A stretch of DNA of 64,000 nucleotides from Megamerina dolium (GCA_963854835.1 OY978526.1:43625140-43689139); one strand, 5' to 3'. Numbered from the stretch's first letter, positions 34,113 to 46,449 are shown. The notes: generated from the sequence alone by a model not told the origin. Numbers and translations: made by a program.

Positions 34113-35290
34113 TATACCCTGCATAATGTAATATGCAAGGTAAATTCATTTCAGTCAGATGTTAGTAACCACTTGAAGGAATATCCGGAGATATAGAAAA
34201 TTATATATATTAATGATCAGCGACGCTTAAATTTTCGATTTAACGATGTTCGTCCGTCCGTCCGTCCTCCGACCGTGTGTCTGTCACCTGGTTGGTTCGG
34301 ACGATAACTTGAGCTATTTCGACGAAATTTGGCATAAGTAACCTATGATCCAAGGGTATGGAGGGGATTGATATTGGGCATGATCGGTCAATAACCCACC
34401 CCACACCAAGCATTCAAATCGACTAACCTCTGAATTTTCAAAATTTTTAACTTGCTGTAACTCAATATACCATATGGACCAACAATATTTGGCAAGTGAA
34501 GTTATTTTATACTGCTACATAACCTTGCCAGAAATGGGCGAGCCACACCTACTTTTTCTAGTAGCTCCCATACAAAGCGTCTGTACTTCTTTTAAATTCA
34601 AACAGCTCTAACTTCTGAAATCTTCTGCCTAGAATAACCATAATTGACACTTTAATTAATATAGTAGTCGGAAATAATCTAGCAAAAAATCAGCGTGCCA
34701 CGCCCACCTCTTATTGGGGCTCCCATACAAAGCCGAGGAAATTAAACAAAAACTTTTAAGCGCCATAACTTATAAACCATTTAGCATAGAACAACTAAAT
34801 TTAAGGTATGGATTTGTATTGTAAGAGCAACTCGACTCACAGGAAATGGGCGCACCACGCCCACTTTTTATAGTAGCCCCCATATAAAACGACTTTCAAA
34901 CCGCTGTAACTTCAGCAATCATCTGCCTAGAATAAACGTAATTAACACTTAGATTAATATGGTAGTCGGAAATAATATAGCGAAAAATCAGTGTTCCACG
35001 CCTACTCTTTCTTGGGGCTCCCATACAAAGTGACAGAAATTAAAAACAAAGTTAAAACCGCCCTAATTTACAAACTGTTCAGCGTAGAACAACCAGAACT
35101 AAGGAATAGGTTAGTATTTTAAGAGCAACTAGACGCACAGGAAATGGACCAGTCCCGCCCACTGTTTATAGTAGCCCCCATACAAATTGACTTATTGTCT
35201 TTTAAAGTGAAACAGCTGTAACTTCGACAATGTTCTGTCTAGGACAACGATAATTGACACATACATTCGTATCGTAGCCAGGCGTACTTC
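34113..35290 (+). repeat. dispersed element with ~300-bp tandem units, copy 1
   Basis: The stretch starts TATACCCTGCATAATGTAAT, then a CGTCC run (about 34250-34270) and GAGCTATTTCGACGAAATTT. After that come about three tandem units. A landmark CTGCCTAG (or CTGTCTAG) repeats at 34625, 34923 and 35235 (spacing 298 and 312). Each unit also contains a GGGGCTCCCATACAAAG-like block and a CACGCCCAC-like block. A related copy in the other orientation lies at 43860-44570. No coding capacity. Confidence 0.75.
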
Positions 35291-35658
35291 TTAATGTAAA
35301 AGATTAATATGCGGATATGTGGATATGCCCCGGCCGACTGTAAGGTCTTTTTTTTTTTGTTAATCTTTCAGATATTTTGTTTATAGTTATCAACAGGATA
35401 GCTATAAACAGCAAGCTCTAGCAGCGAGATGCTGAAGTGTTATTTTTGTGGGAAACATGTGAGTGCCGTTTTCATCAAAAGCTCGCCGCCTCGAAAACAG
35501 AACGTACTCTCTTAGTTTTTTTTCCATCCGTTGAAGTAAATTAAAATAGTCAGAGCTACTGGAGACACGATGTAACAAGAATATTGATTCTCCCCAAAAT
35601 AGCACAAGAGACGCGAACGTTTCTTCCAAACTGTTATCTACTTTGTGTCGTTGCGTAA

Positions 35659-36177
35659 TAGCCTAGACAGACGGCAGCGTTAATCCGGATTAACGGAGCA
35701 CTTAATCCGAATAAAATACTAACCTGACAGACGATAGTATTGCGGATTAACTAAGCAGCTGATTGCTGTTTTATTAGGTCTGCTCACTTACATTACTAAA
35801 ACTATCAATTTCTGCCATCTGTCACTCTCGATATGTATGATATGTATGATATATGATATATATCAGAAACTTGTAAATTGACATTCACAGTTCGTAATTG
35901 ACAGCTGGAATTATTTGTTCGCCAACGCTTTTCATGTCGAAAACTGTTAACAATTGTTGAAAGTTTTTTTAAGCGAACACACCTATTGTTTTGTAAGTTG
36001 GATCGAGAAAAATTCACAATAGAAATTTTTCAGCAGTGTTGCCAACGAAAATTGCCCTAATCCTCTTTAATTTTGAGAATGAACTCGTGGAGTTAATGCG
36101 GATTAGCTGCAGTTAATGCCCGAGGTAATTCGAATTAAATCGTTAATCCGAATTAACGCTGCCGTCTGTCAGGGCTA
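35659..36177. mobile_element. PIF/Harbinger-like MITE, copy 2 (519 bp)
   Basis: Inverted ends TAGCCTAGACAGACGGCAGC and GCTGCCGTCTGTCAGGGCTA are flanked by TAA (35656-35658, 36178-36180). Same interior as copies 1 and 3 with small indels. Confidence 0.9.
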
Positions 36178-36180
36178 TAA

Positions 36181-37830
36181 TCGTTGTACTTTAGAATTCA
36201 ATTCAAAGTCTGGCAGCTGTCTAAAATCTTAATCAATTTGCGCTTCTCTCGAATTAATTTTCTTTCCTGATCTCAAGGGCTGAGAACACAAACGTTGTCC
36301 TTAATTTCATTGATGAAGTTATGTGCATCGAATCTTGCCCTGATAGATACGTGCGTAATAGTGTGTATTAAATTATATGCACTTTGTATGTAAGAAGCCA
36401 GAAAAATAATCGATTACTTACACTTAATTTTAATCTTTCATGTAAATATGAGATTCTATATATAATAAATAGTTCAATGCAAATTGCATTATCAACAACT
36501 AATAAAATTTATTGGATTTATTTACTTGCACCTAATTTTTGAATTTACAAAAATTTGATCAAATGAGAATACCTACTTTGAAAGACATTTATACGCACAC
36601 ATACGCACGTGCATACGATTTTCTTGTGGATAAATAAGATTATAAATCTAAGTCGTTTATTTACAAAAGCATGAAGATGTTATTGCAGGAATAATACAAC
36701 TAAAAGTGAGAAATTATATGACTGCAGAAAGAAGGTTGAATAAAATCTCAATAAATCAATTTGTATTATTTTCCTTTATATTAAACGGTTTTAAAATTGT
36801 ACACACATGCAGCGGATTTTATACGTCTGAATAAGTGACAAGTTGTTTTTTCTTCTCTTTTAATTTAAAATTATTAAAAAATACGATCATACATAATACG
36901 TGAATACCATAAATATGAAAGTATGTATGTATTTATTTTGTCTTGAAAACCTCAATATATTGTTCATGGACATGAAAAAAAAATTAAAAATAATCAAAAT
37001 ACAAATTTTTAAATTAAATTCCCATGTTAAGCCTACCTTATTATATCTTCCTTTTGAAACGCTATAAATTAACTTTCTTTTTGTGAAATTTAAAATATTA
37101 TAATATTCTCCATTCTCCATTTATGAAAGCCATGATATTATACACGGTGGTGTGGGGGTATTTCAACTGGGTATCATGAGTGTCCATTTCAATTGGTAAG
37201 ATTACTGCAATTCGGTTCAATTCAACTCACTGGTCCTCATGCACACAGTTGGTTCTGCTTGCTACTTGATGGCGACCGTTTTTAATGGAGGTCCTCACGA
37301 TCAGCTTTGAAATAGTGCTTTTTCGAATATCACAATATGCCAGGATTTATTCACGATTATATCGCTATGGCGTGTATTCGAAAGCCTTATTGTGGATATT
37401 AAGTTTCGAAGGGATTAGAAGAAACTTATGTGCTTATAAATACACTATATGTTGCTACAACATTTGCTAATATTCAACCTTCAAATTAACATCACGTTGA
37501 GATTGGTATCATTTGGCCGACAAGTTCCATAGTCTACTTTTTTACATGCCGGACTGCTTGTGTAAAATTGTGTATTTAAAAATTCCATCAAGTATTGTAA
37601 ATTAGATCATATCATTAAAAAAATAATAAATACATAAAAACAAAGAAATTCAGATTTTATCTGAACTTACAAAGCAACACGTTTATTCGTTTATTCGCCA
37701 GTCTTAAAGTCTCCGCCAATCAACTTTTGCTTTGCATACAATTTGAACGAAAGGCAAGTAGGCATAGAAACGTGTCAGATTGAAATAAAGGAAGATAGTG
37801 TAGAATAACCATTTTTCGACAATACGACAC
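36181..37830. other. intron sequence, little assigned
   Basis: AT-rich. Apart from a mariner-end-like motif at about 36510-36535 nothing could be assigned. Confidence 0.4.
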
Positions 37831-37833
37831 TTG

Positions 37834-39575
37834 AATTGTACCATATGTGCAAATCATATTCCAGCTTACATCGAAAAGATAACCTTAATAAATAAGTGGA
37901 AGAATTACGAAGTTCAGGGCTTTGCAGATGACTTAATAATTATGGTTAGAAGCAAATTTGACTCTACCATAACTGAGCGTATGCAACTAGCTCTTGACAT
38001 CACACAAGACTGGTGTCAAGAGGAAGAACTTTCGACAAAGACTAGCAAAACGACGATAGTACCCTTCACGAAGAGGAGGAAGTTGAATTTAGAGATCTTG
38101 AAGTTAGGTGAAACAGAACTAACACTCTCTGAGGAGATGAAATATTTGGGAGTAATCCTGGATAAAACTCTTACTTGGAACAACCATTTATCATACATCA
38201 CGAACAAACCCCTGAGGGCTACCTTCGCTTGCCAAAGGCTGTATGGTAAAACATGGGGACTACGACCTAAAATGATGGCGTGGTCTTACAAAACTGTAAT
38301 AGTACCAATGATCACATATGCCTCTCTGGCATGGTAGCCGAAGCTAAATCAAATTGGGACTCAGATGATCCTTAACAGGATTCATCGAATAGCCTGTTTG
38401 AGCCTAACGGGAGCGATGAGAACTAGCCCCACAGCAACTTTAGGAATAATCACAGGTCTCAATCCTCTACACCTTGTGGTTAAGAGGACAGCAGCCAGTG
38501 CAGCTATAAGGCTTTCGAACTCTATTCACCTGAAAGAAGGTAACCTAAAAGGGTACATTAAGATTCTAGACGTAGTCTGGAATTCACCGGGCCTCACGGT
38601 CTTTGGCAGGATGGATAAAAAATGTATATTCTCCAAACTCTTCGAAGTGATCATTCACGATCGCTCAACGTGGAGGAACAACGAAATATTTCTAGATCAG
38701 GGCTCACAGCTATGGTACACTGATGGGTCTAAAATGGAAGATGGCAGTGCTTGAGCGGGAATTGTAGGGCCAAATTTCCGGAAGGCAATTGCAATGGGAA
38801 AAATAGCTTCCATTTTTCGGACAGAGGTCTAGAGCTATCTGTCAGAGAATGCCTACGTAGGGGCACTCAAGGAACCAACATATGCATTCTATCGGACAGT
38901 CAGGCAGCTCTAAAATCACTAATGAATTTCTCGTTCCAATCTAAGTTGGTTTAGGAATGCATTGAACTCCTCACTACCTTAGCAAAGAGGAACTCTGTGA
39001 CTCTAATATGGGTACTGGGACACGACGGGCATACATGAAATGAAATGGCAGATTTACTGGCCAAAAAGGGCGCAGACACTCCTTTCATAGGCCCAGAACC
39101 CTTCTGCGGGGTAAACAGTAGCTTCATGAACAACTTAATATGTGAAAAGGAAAAAAATAGACTAATCGATTACTGGAGAGCCCAAACAAGCATGCGACAG
39201 TCGAAAAGATTCATTGACCCTGATCATATTAAAGTTGATACTATCTTGAATCTCAGCAGAAAAGACATCAAACTGTACGCTGAACTACTAACAGGTAATT
39301 GTAAACTTAATTATCACATGATGAAAATGGGTGTGGTAAACAACGATCTCTGTCGACTCTGTCTTGAAGAGCAGGAAACAGCAGAACACGTTCTTTGCAA
39401 ATTCCCAGCTAGACGCAGATTAAACTACCTAGGCAACGGATTCATAGTTCCCAGGGACCTAGTTAAAATCAATCCCACAGATTGACAAGATTTATAAATA
39501 GTCTTGAGATCTGCTAGTTAGGGAATAGGCTGCACAAAAGATCTTCAGGTCGCGGTGCTTCATAGCCTTAATAAT
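37834..39575 (+). mobile_element. I-like LINE, RT C-terminus and RNase H, broken
   Basis: Starts inside the RT at VQGFADDLIIMVRSKFDS (catalytic FADD) and reads MKYLGVILDKTLTWNNHLSY and TYASLAW, then meets a TAG at 38336. It continues with LNRIHRIACLSLTGAMRTSP, QLWYTDGSKMEDGSA (RNase H first Asp) and a TGA. Further broken RNase H pieces follow (SDSQAALKSL), then ADLLAKKGADTPFIGPEPF and CRLCLEEQETAEHVLCKFPA. The 3' end has CACAAAAGATCTTCAGGTCG and an AATAATAAAAATAATAA tail. Same family as 5325-6545. Confidence 0.85.
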
Positions 39576-39909
39576 AAAAATAATAAGTGGAAGAAACTTT
39601 TTTGAATAACATAAGAGGAATTGATATCGAAATAAGTCGAATCCATCGCAACAAATTATTGGTATTTGTTGTGTTTGAGGAAAATACGATTCGAAAAGCG
39701 CCCTCAGATGAAGAAGAGAATTTTCAAAATTGAAATTTAAATTGCTGGAGGTCAAAGTAAATTTTTAGTAATACATTGCCTTTCTATTATACGATTTGGT
39801 AGCAAAAGAATTGAAAAAGATTGATGGATCACGAAAAAAAAATATCAAAATTTCACCCCTAGTTTGAAAGATTGTGTTGAACCCTTTTAGAATTTTTTAA
39901 AATTATAGC

Positions 39910-40080
39910 TTGTTGAATATCTATCAGGAAGCTATCATCTTTTGGACAGCTTTTTCATATGCAAGTATTCATGTAAAGTGTGTTGTACCCCCTCAGTTAA
40001 GATGCTAACACCATCATCCACCTCACGTCCTTTTATTTTCCGATCGTCCAATATCGTGATGTTTTATATGTGAGATGTTG
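39910..40080 (-). mobile_element. mariner fragment
   Basis: Parallels the mellifera-type remnant at 49.1-49.3 kb: AGCTTTTTCATATGCAAGTA, CCCCTCAGTTAAGATGC and CCACCTCACGTCC correspond to its KLS, TxSEVAKxVxIS and EVR-like segments. About 170 bases, no open frame. Confidence 0.55.
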
Positions 40081-40111
40081 GTTCCAGTTCGATTGGATCA
40101 TAACATAACTA

Positions 40112-40392
40112 TAATAATAAATAAGTGGCACTTATAGGCCCCAAAGGGCCCTTTGGCCGAGCTTCTTTTCCAGTACTGTTGTGCGTGCAAAATTTTTGAC
40201 AGTATTTATATTAGCCGGTTCAACATCACTTTTTCTTGGCTTTGTCAGAAAGCTTTTTTAGACGCTTTTTGATGGCAAATTGTTACTGTCGGAAGAATTT
40301 CCAATTGCTTGCAAATCTTTTCGATATTAAAGTTGTGGTTCAACCTACAGATCAGAAGACCAACGCACTAACCACTGAGGTACGGCACACAC
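40112..40392 (-). mobile_element. SINE copy F
   Basis: Minus-strand SINE with a nearly complete head. The A-box side reads TACCTCAGTGGTTAG (complement, about 40370-40384) and CTTCTGATCTGTAGGTTGAA replaces the usual B-box. Body and 3' end (TAAGTGGCACTTATAGGCCC) are as in the full copy, with a small deletion around the CACCTGTCGG block. Confidence 0.85.
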
Positions 40393-40587
40393 TAAAACCA
40401 TGACATACCTATAAAAACAAAAAGGAAAACAAAACATAAAATTTCAAAATCGGTTACACAGTTTTGGAACAAATGTGCCTATTTTTCTTGAATAGAGGTT
40501 TCTTTTAGGTGCTACATGAAATGTGCTTTACTTTCACTTGAATTATTTATCCAACAAAAAAAAACACTTCATCAGTTTTACATATAT

Positions 40588-41800
40588 AGGGTGATTTTTT
40601 AGCAACTTTCTTTTTGACAACACTGTTTTTGGCAGCTCAGCTGTTTTCGTGTAACATGTTACTGTCAAACTTGTTCAGTTTGGTCTATAATTTAACCATG
40701 AATCGACTTACAAACTAACAACGCTTGAAGATTATTGAATTTTATTATCAAAATGCTTGATTAAGAAAGTACATCGAGCGCTTCTTCCATTTTATGGTCA
40801 GTTTGGGCGACCTTCTGAGGCGGCTATTCGAAATCTTGTAACAAAATTTCGCACCAAATTTACAGTATTGTACATTAAACCACCAACACGCGTACGTAGA
40901 GTGCGGACAGAGAAAAATATCGCAACTGTATCCGCCAGTGTTGTTGATTACCGTGAATAATCGATTCGGCGCCGTTGGGCCTCTGTTACTCCACTACGTG
41001 GAAAATTTTGTGGAATGATTTGGGTGTAGTAAAACCTTTTAAAATACAGCTGGTGCAAGAATTAAAACCACATGACCTACCACAACGGCTAACTTTTGGT
41101 GAATGGGCGCTGGCAAAATTGGATGAAGATCCACTTTTTTATCAGAAAACTGTGTTCGGCGACGAAGCTCATTTCTGATTGAATGGATACGTGAACAATC
41201 ACAGTTGCCGTATTTGGTGTGAAGAGCAGCCAGAAGCATTGCAAGAACTGCCAATGCATAGCGAGAAATGCACTGTTTGGTGTGGATTATGGGCCGATGG
41301 CATCATTAGACCGTACTTTTTCGAGAATGGCAAGCGCTACCGTGTGATGACTACAAACTGGTTTTGCCCAAAATGAAAGAGCTGGATTTGGCTGACATGT
41401 GCTTTTAATAAGACGGTGCCACATGCCACACAGCACGCGAAACAATGACCCAATTGAGAGGCGAGTTCGGTGAACAGTTTACTTCACGTTTGGGGCCGAT
41501 CAATTAACCGCGTAGATCGTGCGATTAAATGACTTTAGACTATTTTTTGTGGGGCTATGTTAAGGCTCATGTCTATAGCGACCAGCCCGCAACGGTTGAC
41601 GCACCGGGAGGCAATTTTGAAGAATTTATTCGTGAGATGTTGGAAAGAATATGCCAAAATTGGACCCAACGTATGAACCATTTGAGGCGCAGCCGCGGTC
41701 AACATTTACATGAAATCATCTTTAAATATTGAATTATATAGATCGTTCTATTGACTCAAATGAAGATTTCATACATTTCTTAAATAATTTGGTCTTTAAT
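40588..41800 (+). mobile_element. DD41D (rosa-type) mariner, copy 2
   Basis: The left end is AGGGTGATTTTTTAGCAACT. The coding region keeps more of the N-terminus than copy 1 (LPFYGQFGRPSEAAIRNLVT), then ALAKLDEDPLFYQKTVFGDE, YVNNHSCRIWCEEQPEALQE, WCGLWADGIIRPYFFENGK, and the last catalytic block in which TPLD has become MTLD (LDYFLWGYVKAHVYSDQPAT). Stops and indels at about 40960, 41178, 41376, 41408 and 41505 break it. The right end is degraded. Inactive. Confidence 0.85.
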
Positions 41801-43140
41801 AATGGTCGAAATTAAGATTATCTAAATTTATTCATCGGTCATAATTCAATGAGCAGAGACTGTAGTTAGAATTACATATTGAAACGATCTCACATATGTT
41901 GTGCAAAACACAAATCCTAGCCCCATTATCCTTGGTGGACGGACATTGGCGACATCTTAAAATTCATAAAAAATTCCACCTAGTTCAACGAGCTACTTGA
42001 TAGTAGTAACTCGTGCTATCTGTTGAGAAAACGGACACCCTAGCCTAACCTATATTAGATAAAAGGTAGCAACCTTCTTTAGAGAAATATTTTAATACAG
42101 TGTCATTGTATAATCGTCGCTGCGATTTCCCTGTTCGTAACTGTATGCAGGTTTAAGCATGTATGATACATTGTACAGTAGTTGTTGTTGCTTGTTGTTT
42201 ATCATTAAAAAGAAAGCAAGTCAAAAACAAAAAATGAAAATGGAATAAATCACAAAAAACACAACAACGACACGATAATTGTGTGCTGCAGTCAGTTGCT
42301 GGCTATGAAAGTCTCTATAGGCATAACTCCGCTTATTCCTCATGCGCTTTGCCAATGAACGATTTTTAGACTAAATAACTAACTACATACTCGTACAGTA
42401 CTAAAATCTGTATGTCTCGTATGCATACCACGTTCTCGCTCTCTGGCATTCGCGCTGTTATTATTATTTTTTCTGCTGCTTCTATTATGTGTGATTGTCA
42501 AAGTAGGTCGCCGCTACTATACAATTTGTTAAAGACGACGATGAAGCAGACGCAGCAGTACAAAATTAATTTTATTTAAATAATTTTTGTTTTTGTCTTA
42601 TATTTATTGTGTTATTCGACGAATATTTATTTATGTATTGTATGTACTTTGATACATGTGTGCCTGTATATGGATGGGTGAATATTTGGTATTGAATTTT
42701 GATCATTGTGGTTATTATTATTTTTCTTCACATATTTTCATTTTATCACAATCATTATATGATAATTTTATTATTATTTATTTTACATTGGACCTTCTTT
42801 ATTTTCTGGATTCATGGCTAAACACATGTACGAATGTAGCCAACAATCGCGTAAAGGGCTACATTTTTAGGTCGACCATAAATTAAAATGTTGTTGATAT
42901 TAGTTAAAACAATTAATGCTTAATAATAAATTACAATTAAAATTGTTTACATATTATGAAAGAATTAAAGATACTATCCTGCTGTGAGAGTATCTAGCTG
43001 CGAAATGGAAAGCTCATTAATCCATGTTGAACTTCATATTACACGTCGTAGGATTGCGTAAATTGCCTCCCTTCGAGATTACCTTTCGCTAGCCATTTCG
43101 ATAGCTCTACAACACTCACTAATTACTTATACAAAATCAA
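41801..43140. other. intron sequence without recognisable feature
   Basis: No gene or known repeat. Contains simple TTG/TTA repeats and one of the longer TE-poor blocks in the sima intron (about 42100-43140), worth checking for conserved non-coding sequence. Confidence 0.4.
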
Positions 43141-43252
43141 AAATAAATAAATATGTGGCACATAAAGCCATTGCCATAAAGCCACAAGGGCTCATTGGTC
43201 GAGCTTCTCTTCCATTACTGTTGTGCGTCTTAAATTTTGGACAATATTAGAA
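43141..43252 (-). mobile_element. SINE copy H (3' part only)
   Basis: ATATGTGGCACATAAAGCC, a small internal duplication of ATAAAGCCA, then GAGCTTCTCTTCCATTACTG and GACAATATTAGAAGGG. Truncated inside the body. Confidence 0.8.
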
Positions 43253-43859
43253 GGGTGTATACAAAATTACTATCCATGAAAAATATAAAGAAAAAATATA
43301 TACTCGTTTGTGCGGCATATTTTAATCTTCCGTTTGCAAAATTTACACCCCATAGAAATATTGCAAATTAATAAAAAAAATTTTATGATTTGCAATTCAC
43401 ACTATGTTTAGACGTAAAGGATATCCTTTTAAAAAACATATGTGCTCGAAGTTTACATCATCAATTTAGTTCAGTGATGCTAACCCATTCGAATTAACCC
43501 ATTAATACTGAGCAATATATATGTAGCAATACTGTAGTGAAGTCTTGAATTCATTGCTTCACAAATTTATGACGAAAAATCTTTACCTAAGCTTTTTGAA
43601 AATACAAAATAATATTTTAAATATAAATAACACGGTGATACAAAATAAAAAAATGACCTTACAGTCGATTGGGAATGACCAAATTTTACATGTAGATATA
43701 TATATAAAAAGTTTGGTCGAATTCCATCTTTTTCTTTTATTTCCACTACTTTGTATGGGAACTACGAAGAGAGAATTAAGAAGAATTATTAAGAATGATT
43801 AAACGAATTATTGAGAAGTATGCGTGGCTCGTCAGTTTTTTGAGAAACAATTTTTGCAT

Positions 43860-44570
43860 AAAATACTAATCTACACCCGAAATATGGTTGACTTTGACGA
43901 AGTACTTTGTAAGTTATGGCGGTTTTAAAAGGTATAATTTATGGGAGATTTTTAGATAATTCCGAGGCTTAGTATGGGAGCTAATAAAAAGAGGGCGTGG
44001 CTTACCTCTTGCTGGTATAATTATAATTAATTTTGCAATATTAATCCACACCTTAAAGTTGGTTGTCCTAAGCTGAATAGTTCGTAAGTTATAGCGGTTT
44101 CAATTTTTTTTAATTTTCGCAACTTTGTATGACGGTCCCATTATGAAGTAAACGTGTCATGTTTTTTGCCAGATTATTTCCAACTACCATATTAACAGTT
44201 ACAGTTGTTTCAATTTAAAAGAAAGTCGGTCATTTTGTATGGGGACTACTACAAACAGAGGGCGTGGCGCGTCTATTTCCAGTAACTAGTTGTTCTTAGA
44301 ATACCTTAAATTCTCTACGCTAGTTTGTAAGTTATGGCCCTTAAAATTTTTAATTTCCTCAACTTTGTATTGGAGCCCCAATAAGAAGTGGGCGTGGCAT
44401 ATTATTTCCGATTACCATATTAATCTAAATGTCTTTAATGGTTATTCTAGACAGAAGACTGTAGAAGTTACAGCTGTTTCAATTTAAAAGAAGTACAGAC
44501 ACTTTGTATGGGAGCTACAATAAAAAGTAGGCGTGGCTCGCCCATATCTGGCAATATTGTGAAACTCCTC
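43860..44570 (-). repeat. dispersed element with ~300-bp tandem units, copy 2
   Basis: Inverted relative to 34113-35290. Recurrent blocks: TTTGTATGGGAGC, GGGCGTGGC, GATTATTTCC-ACTACCATATT, ACAGCTGTTTCAATTTAAAA. They recur at about 250-300 base spacing through 44560. No coding capacity. Confidence 0.75.
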
Positions 44571-44810
44571 ATATGTTATATAGTAAGTGCATATATTTAA
44601 AAATATATGTATTGTGTGAATGGAGTATACCTATAAGAACTCCATAGGCATGTACATACATATATATTGAACAATTGTAAAAATTCTTTATAAAAATTCT
44701 ATATATAAAATTCATTCATAAAAATATTTACCATTATGTGATCATATTTCAATATATGTTAATTTGCTATGTTAATTTACAGAATTTTTCTCCTGGTCAT
44801 GGCATTGCTC

Positions 44811-45179
44811 GTGGGTGTCGTAGCTCAGTGGTTAGTGTGTTCGCCTTCTGATCTGTAGAGGTCGTGGTTCAATCCCCGGCTGATGCATAACAAATTTAAT
44901 ATCGATAAGATTTTTCTTTCGAATGGTACCCACCTGTCGGCAAGCAATTGGCAATTCTTCCGACAGTAACAAATTGCCATGAAAAAGCTTCTAAAAGAAC
45001 TCTGTGACAAAGCTCAGAAAAAGTGATGTCACAAGTGTTCTGCCGTTCGGAACCGGTTAAAATAAGTAGGTCCCTTCTAATACTGTCCAAATTTAAGACG
45101 CACAACAGTAATGGAGGAGAAGCTCGGCCAATGAGCCCTTTGGGGCTTTAAGTGCCACATATTTATTTTTTTATTTATT
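44811..45179 (+). mobile_element. tRNA-derived SINE, full-length reference copy A (369 bp)
   Basis: Flanked by a 13-bp target duplication with one mismatch: CATGGCATTGCTC (44798-44810) and CATGCCATTGCTC (45180-45192). The tRNA-like head has an RNA polymerase III A-box (TAGCTCAGTGGTTAG, 44821-44835) and B-box (GGTTCAATCCC, 44866-44876). A ~290-base body with no tRNA similarity follows. Landmarks are CACCTGTCGGCAAGCAATTG, CTCTGTGACAAAGCTCAG, GTTCTGCCGTTCGGAACCGG and GAAGCTCGGCCAATGAGCCC. The tail is AAGTGCCACATATTTATTTT. This copy defines the family in this window. Confidence 0.92.
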
Positions 45180-45192
45180 CATGCCATTGCTC

Positions 45193-46445
45193 TCTTCAAA
45201 ATCTCTGTATTCTACAACTCTGTTAAGTGACCGTAATAGTTGTAATCAGAAATAAGCTTAAAAGCCAAATTAGGACTTCTCTAGTATTTCACGTTCTCTG
45301 ATTAAATATAGTTGAATGGAGAGCTTGGAAAAGTTTGATATTAAAAGCGCGCCATTATTACAGACACTCAACAAATACCTTCAGGGATGCTTGCTTATAA
45401 ATGCTCTTCTAATACTAAAAATACTAAAACCAAACTCATCAAACTCTGCTTTGAGTTATCAACAATCAGCATTACAAGTAATGCAAATACAATAAATTAC
45501 AAATATATTTTCCAAGGAGTGCTGTATAAATTCAGATATCTTTTTTTTTACATTTCTTTAATAAATTCAAAATTTATTTTTTAATTGAACATCATCTGTT
45601 TAGTCACGTAGTCTCTTTTTATTAGTTGTATAACATAAAATTTAATGCAAATATTGCATATCGGTGCAACATTTTTAGTAGAATAAACTTCAAAAAAAAA
45701 CCATCAATTAAATATATACAAACATGTGTATTTGAATGCAAGAAAAATATATGCATTTGACTTTTTTTCCTTCTCTTTCTGAATAATTAAAAATTGAACA
45801 TGATTTGACTTGATACTCTGTGGTATCGCCCTCTCACACATACTCCAATAATAAAAAAATATATGTATATATATAAAATTACCCAAAATAAAATAACCAA
45901 ACAAAGAAGAAAAATCAGATGATAAAAAAAACATACATTTGAAACTGGTTGGCAACAGGTTTTCAATGTTTGGATATGTGTGTGCATTTATGTAGTTGCA
46001 TGAGTTTAAAATAAACTAAAAATTAAATTACGATAAAAACAGATCATCAATAAAGCAGTAAAAAGTAGCACCAACATTTGCTGGTGATTATGGTAAGTTT
46101 CGTGGTTATAAAGACTAATAGAAAAATATTATAAAATTATATGTGACAACAAAAATCTTCGTGGTTATCACAACTAGATAATTTTTAAATGCATCTGGAA
46201 AACCAATACAAAAATTTCTATACAAATTCGAATTATCAACCCTTTCATATTCATTTGTGTTCATGTCACATGTACAAACTGCTTATGGTAGCAGTTCAAC
46301 GGCCATTACATGTAATTGTACACTTTTTGTTAAAAAATACAATTGACATGAGCGTAATGACGTTAGTGGCTTAAAAAATATCATAAAGGACTTGGAACAA
46401 ACACATAAAATATACGTGGTTAAGAAACGGTCAGACTTATTTTCT
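45193..46445. other. intron sequence without recognisable feature
   Basis: AT-rich, nothing assigned. Confidence 0.4.
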
Positions 46446-46449
46446 TCTT

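Noticed and set aside
44821..44886. Possible true tRNA gene
   Set aside because: A and B boxes are present, but the cloverleaf is imperfect and the segment is the head of a repeated 369-bp element with a target duplication, so it is a SINE.
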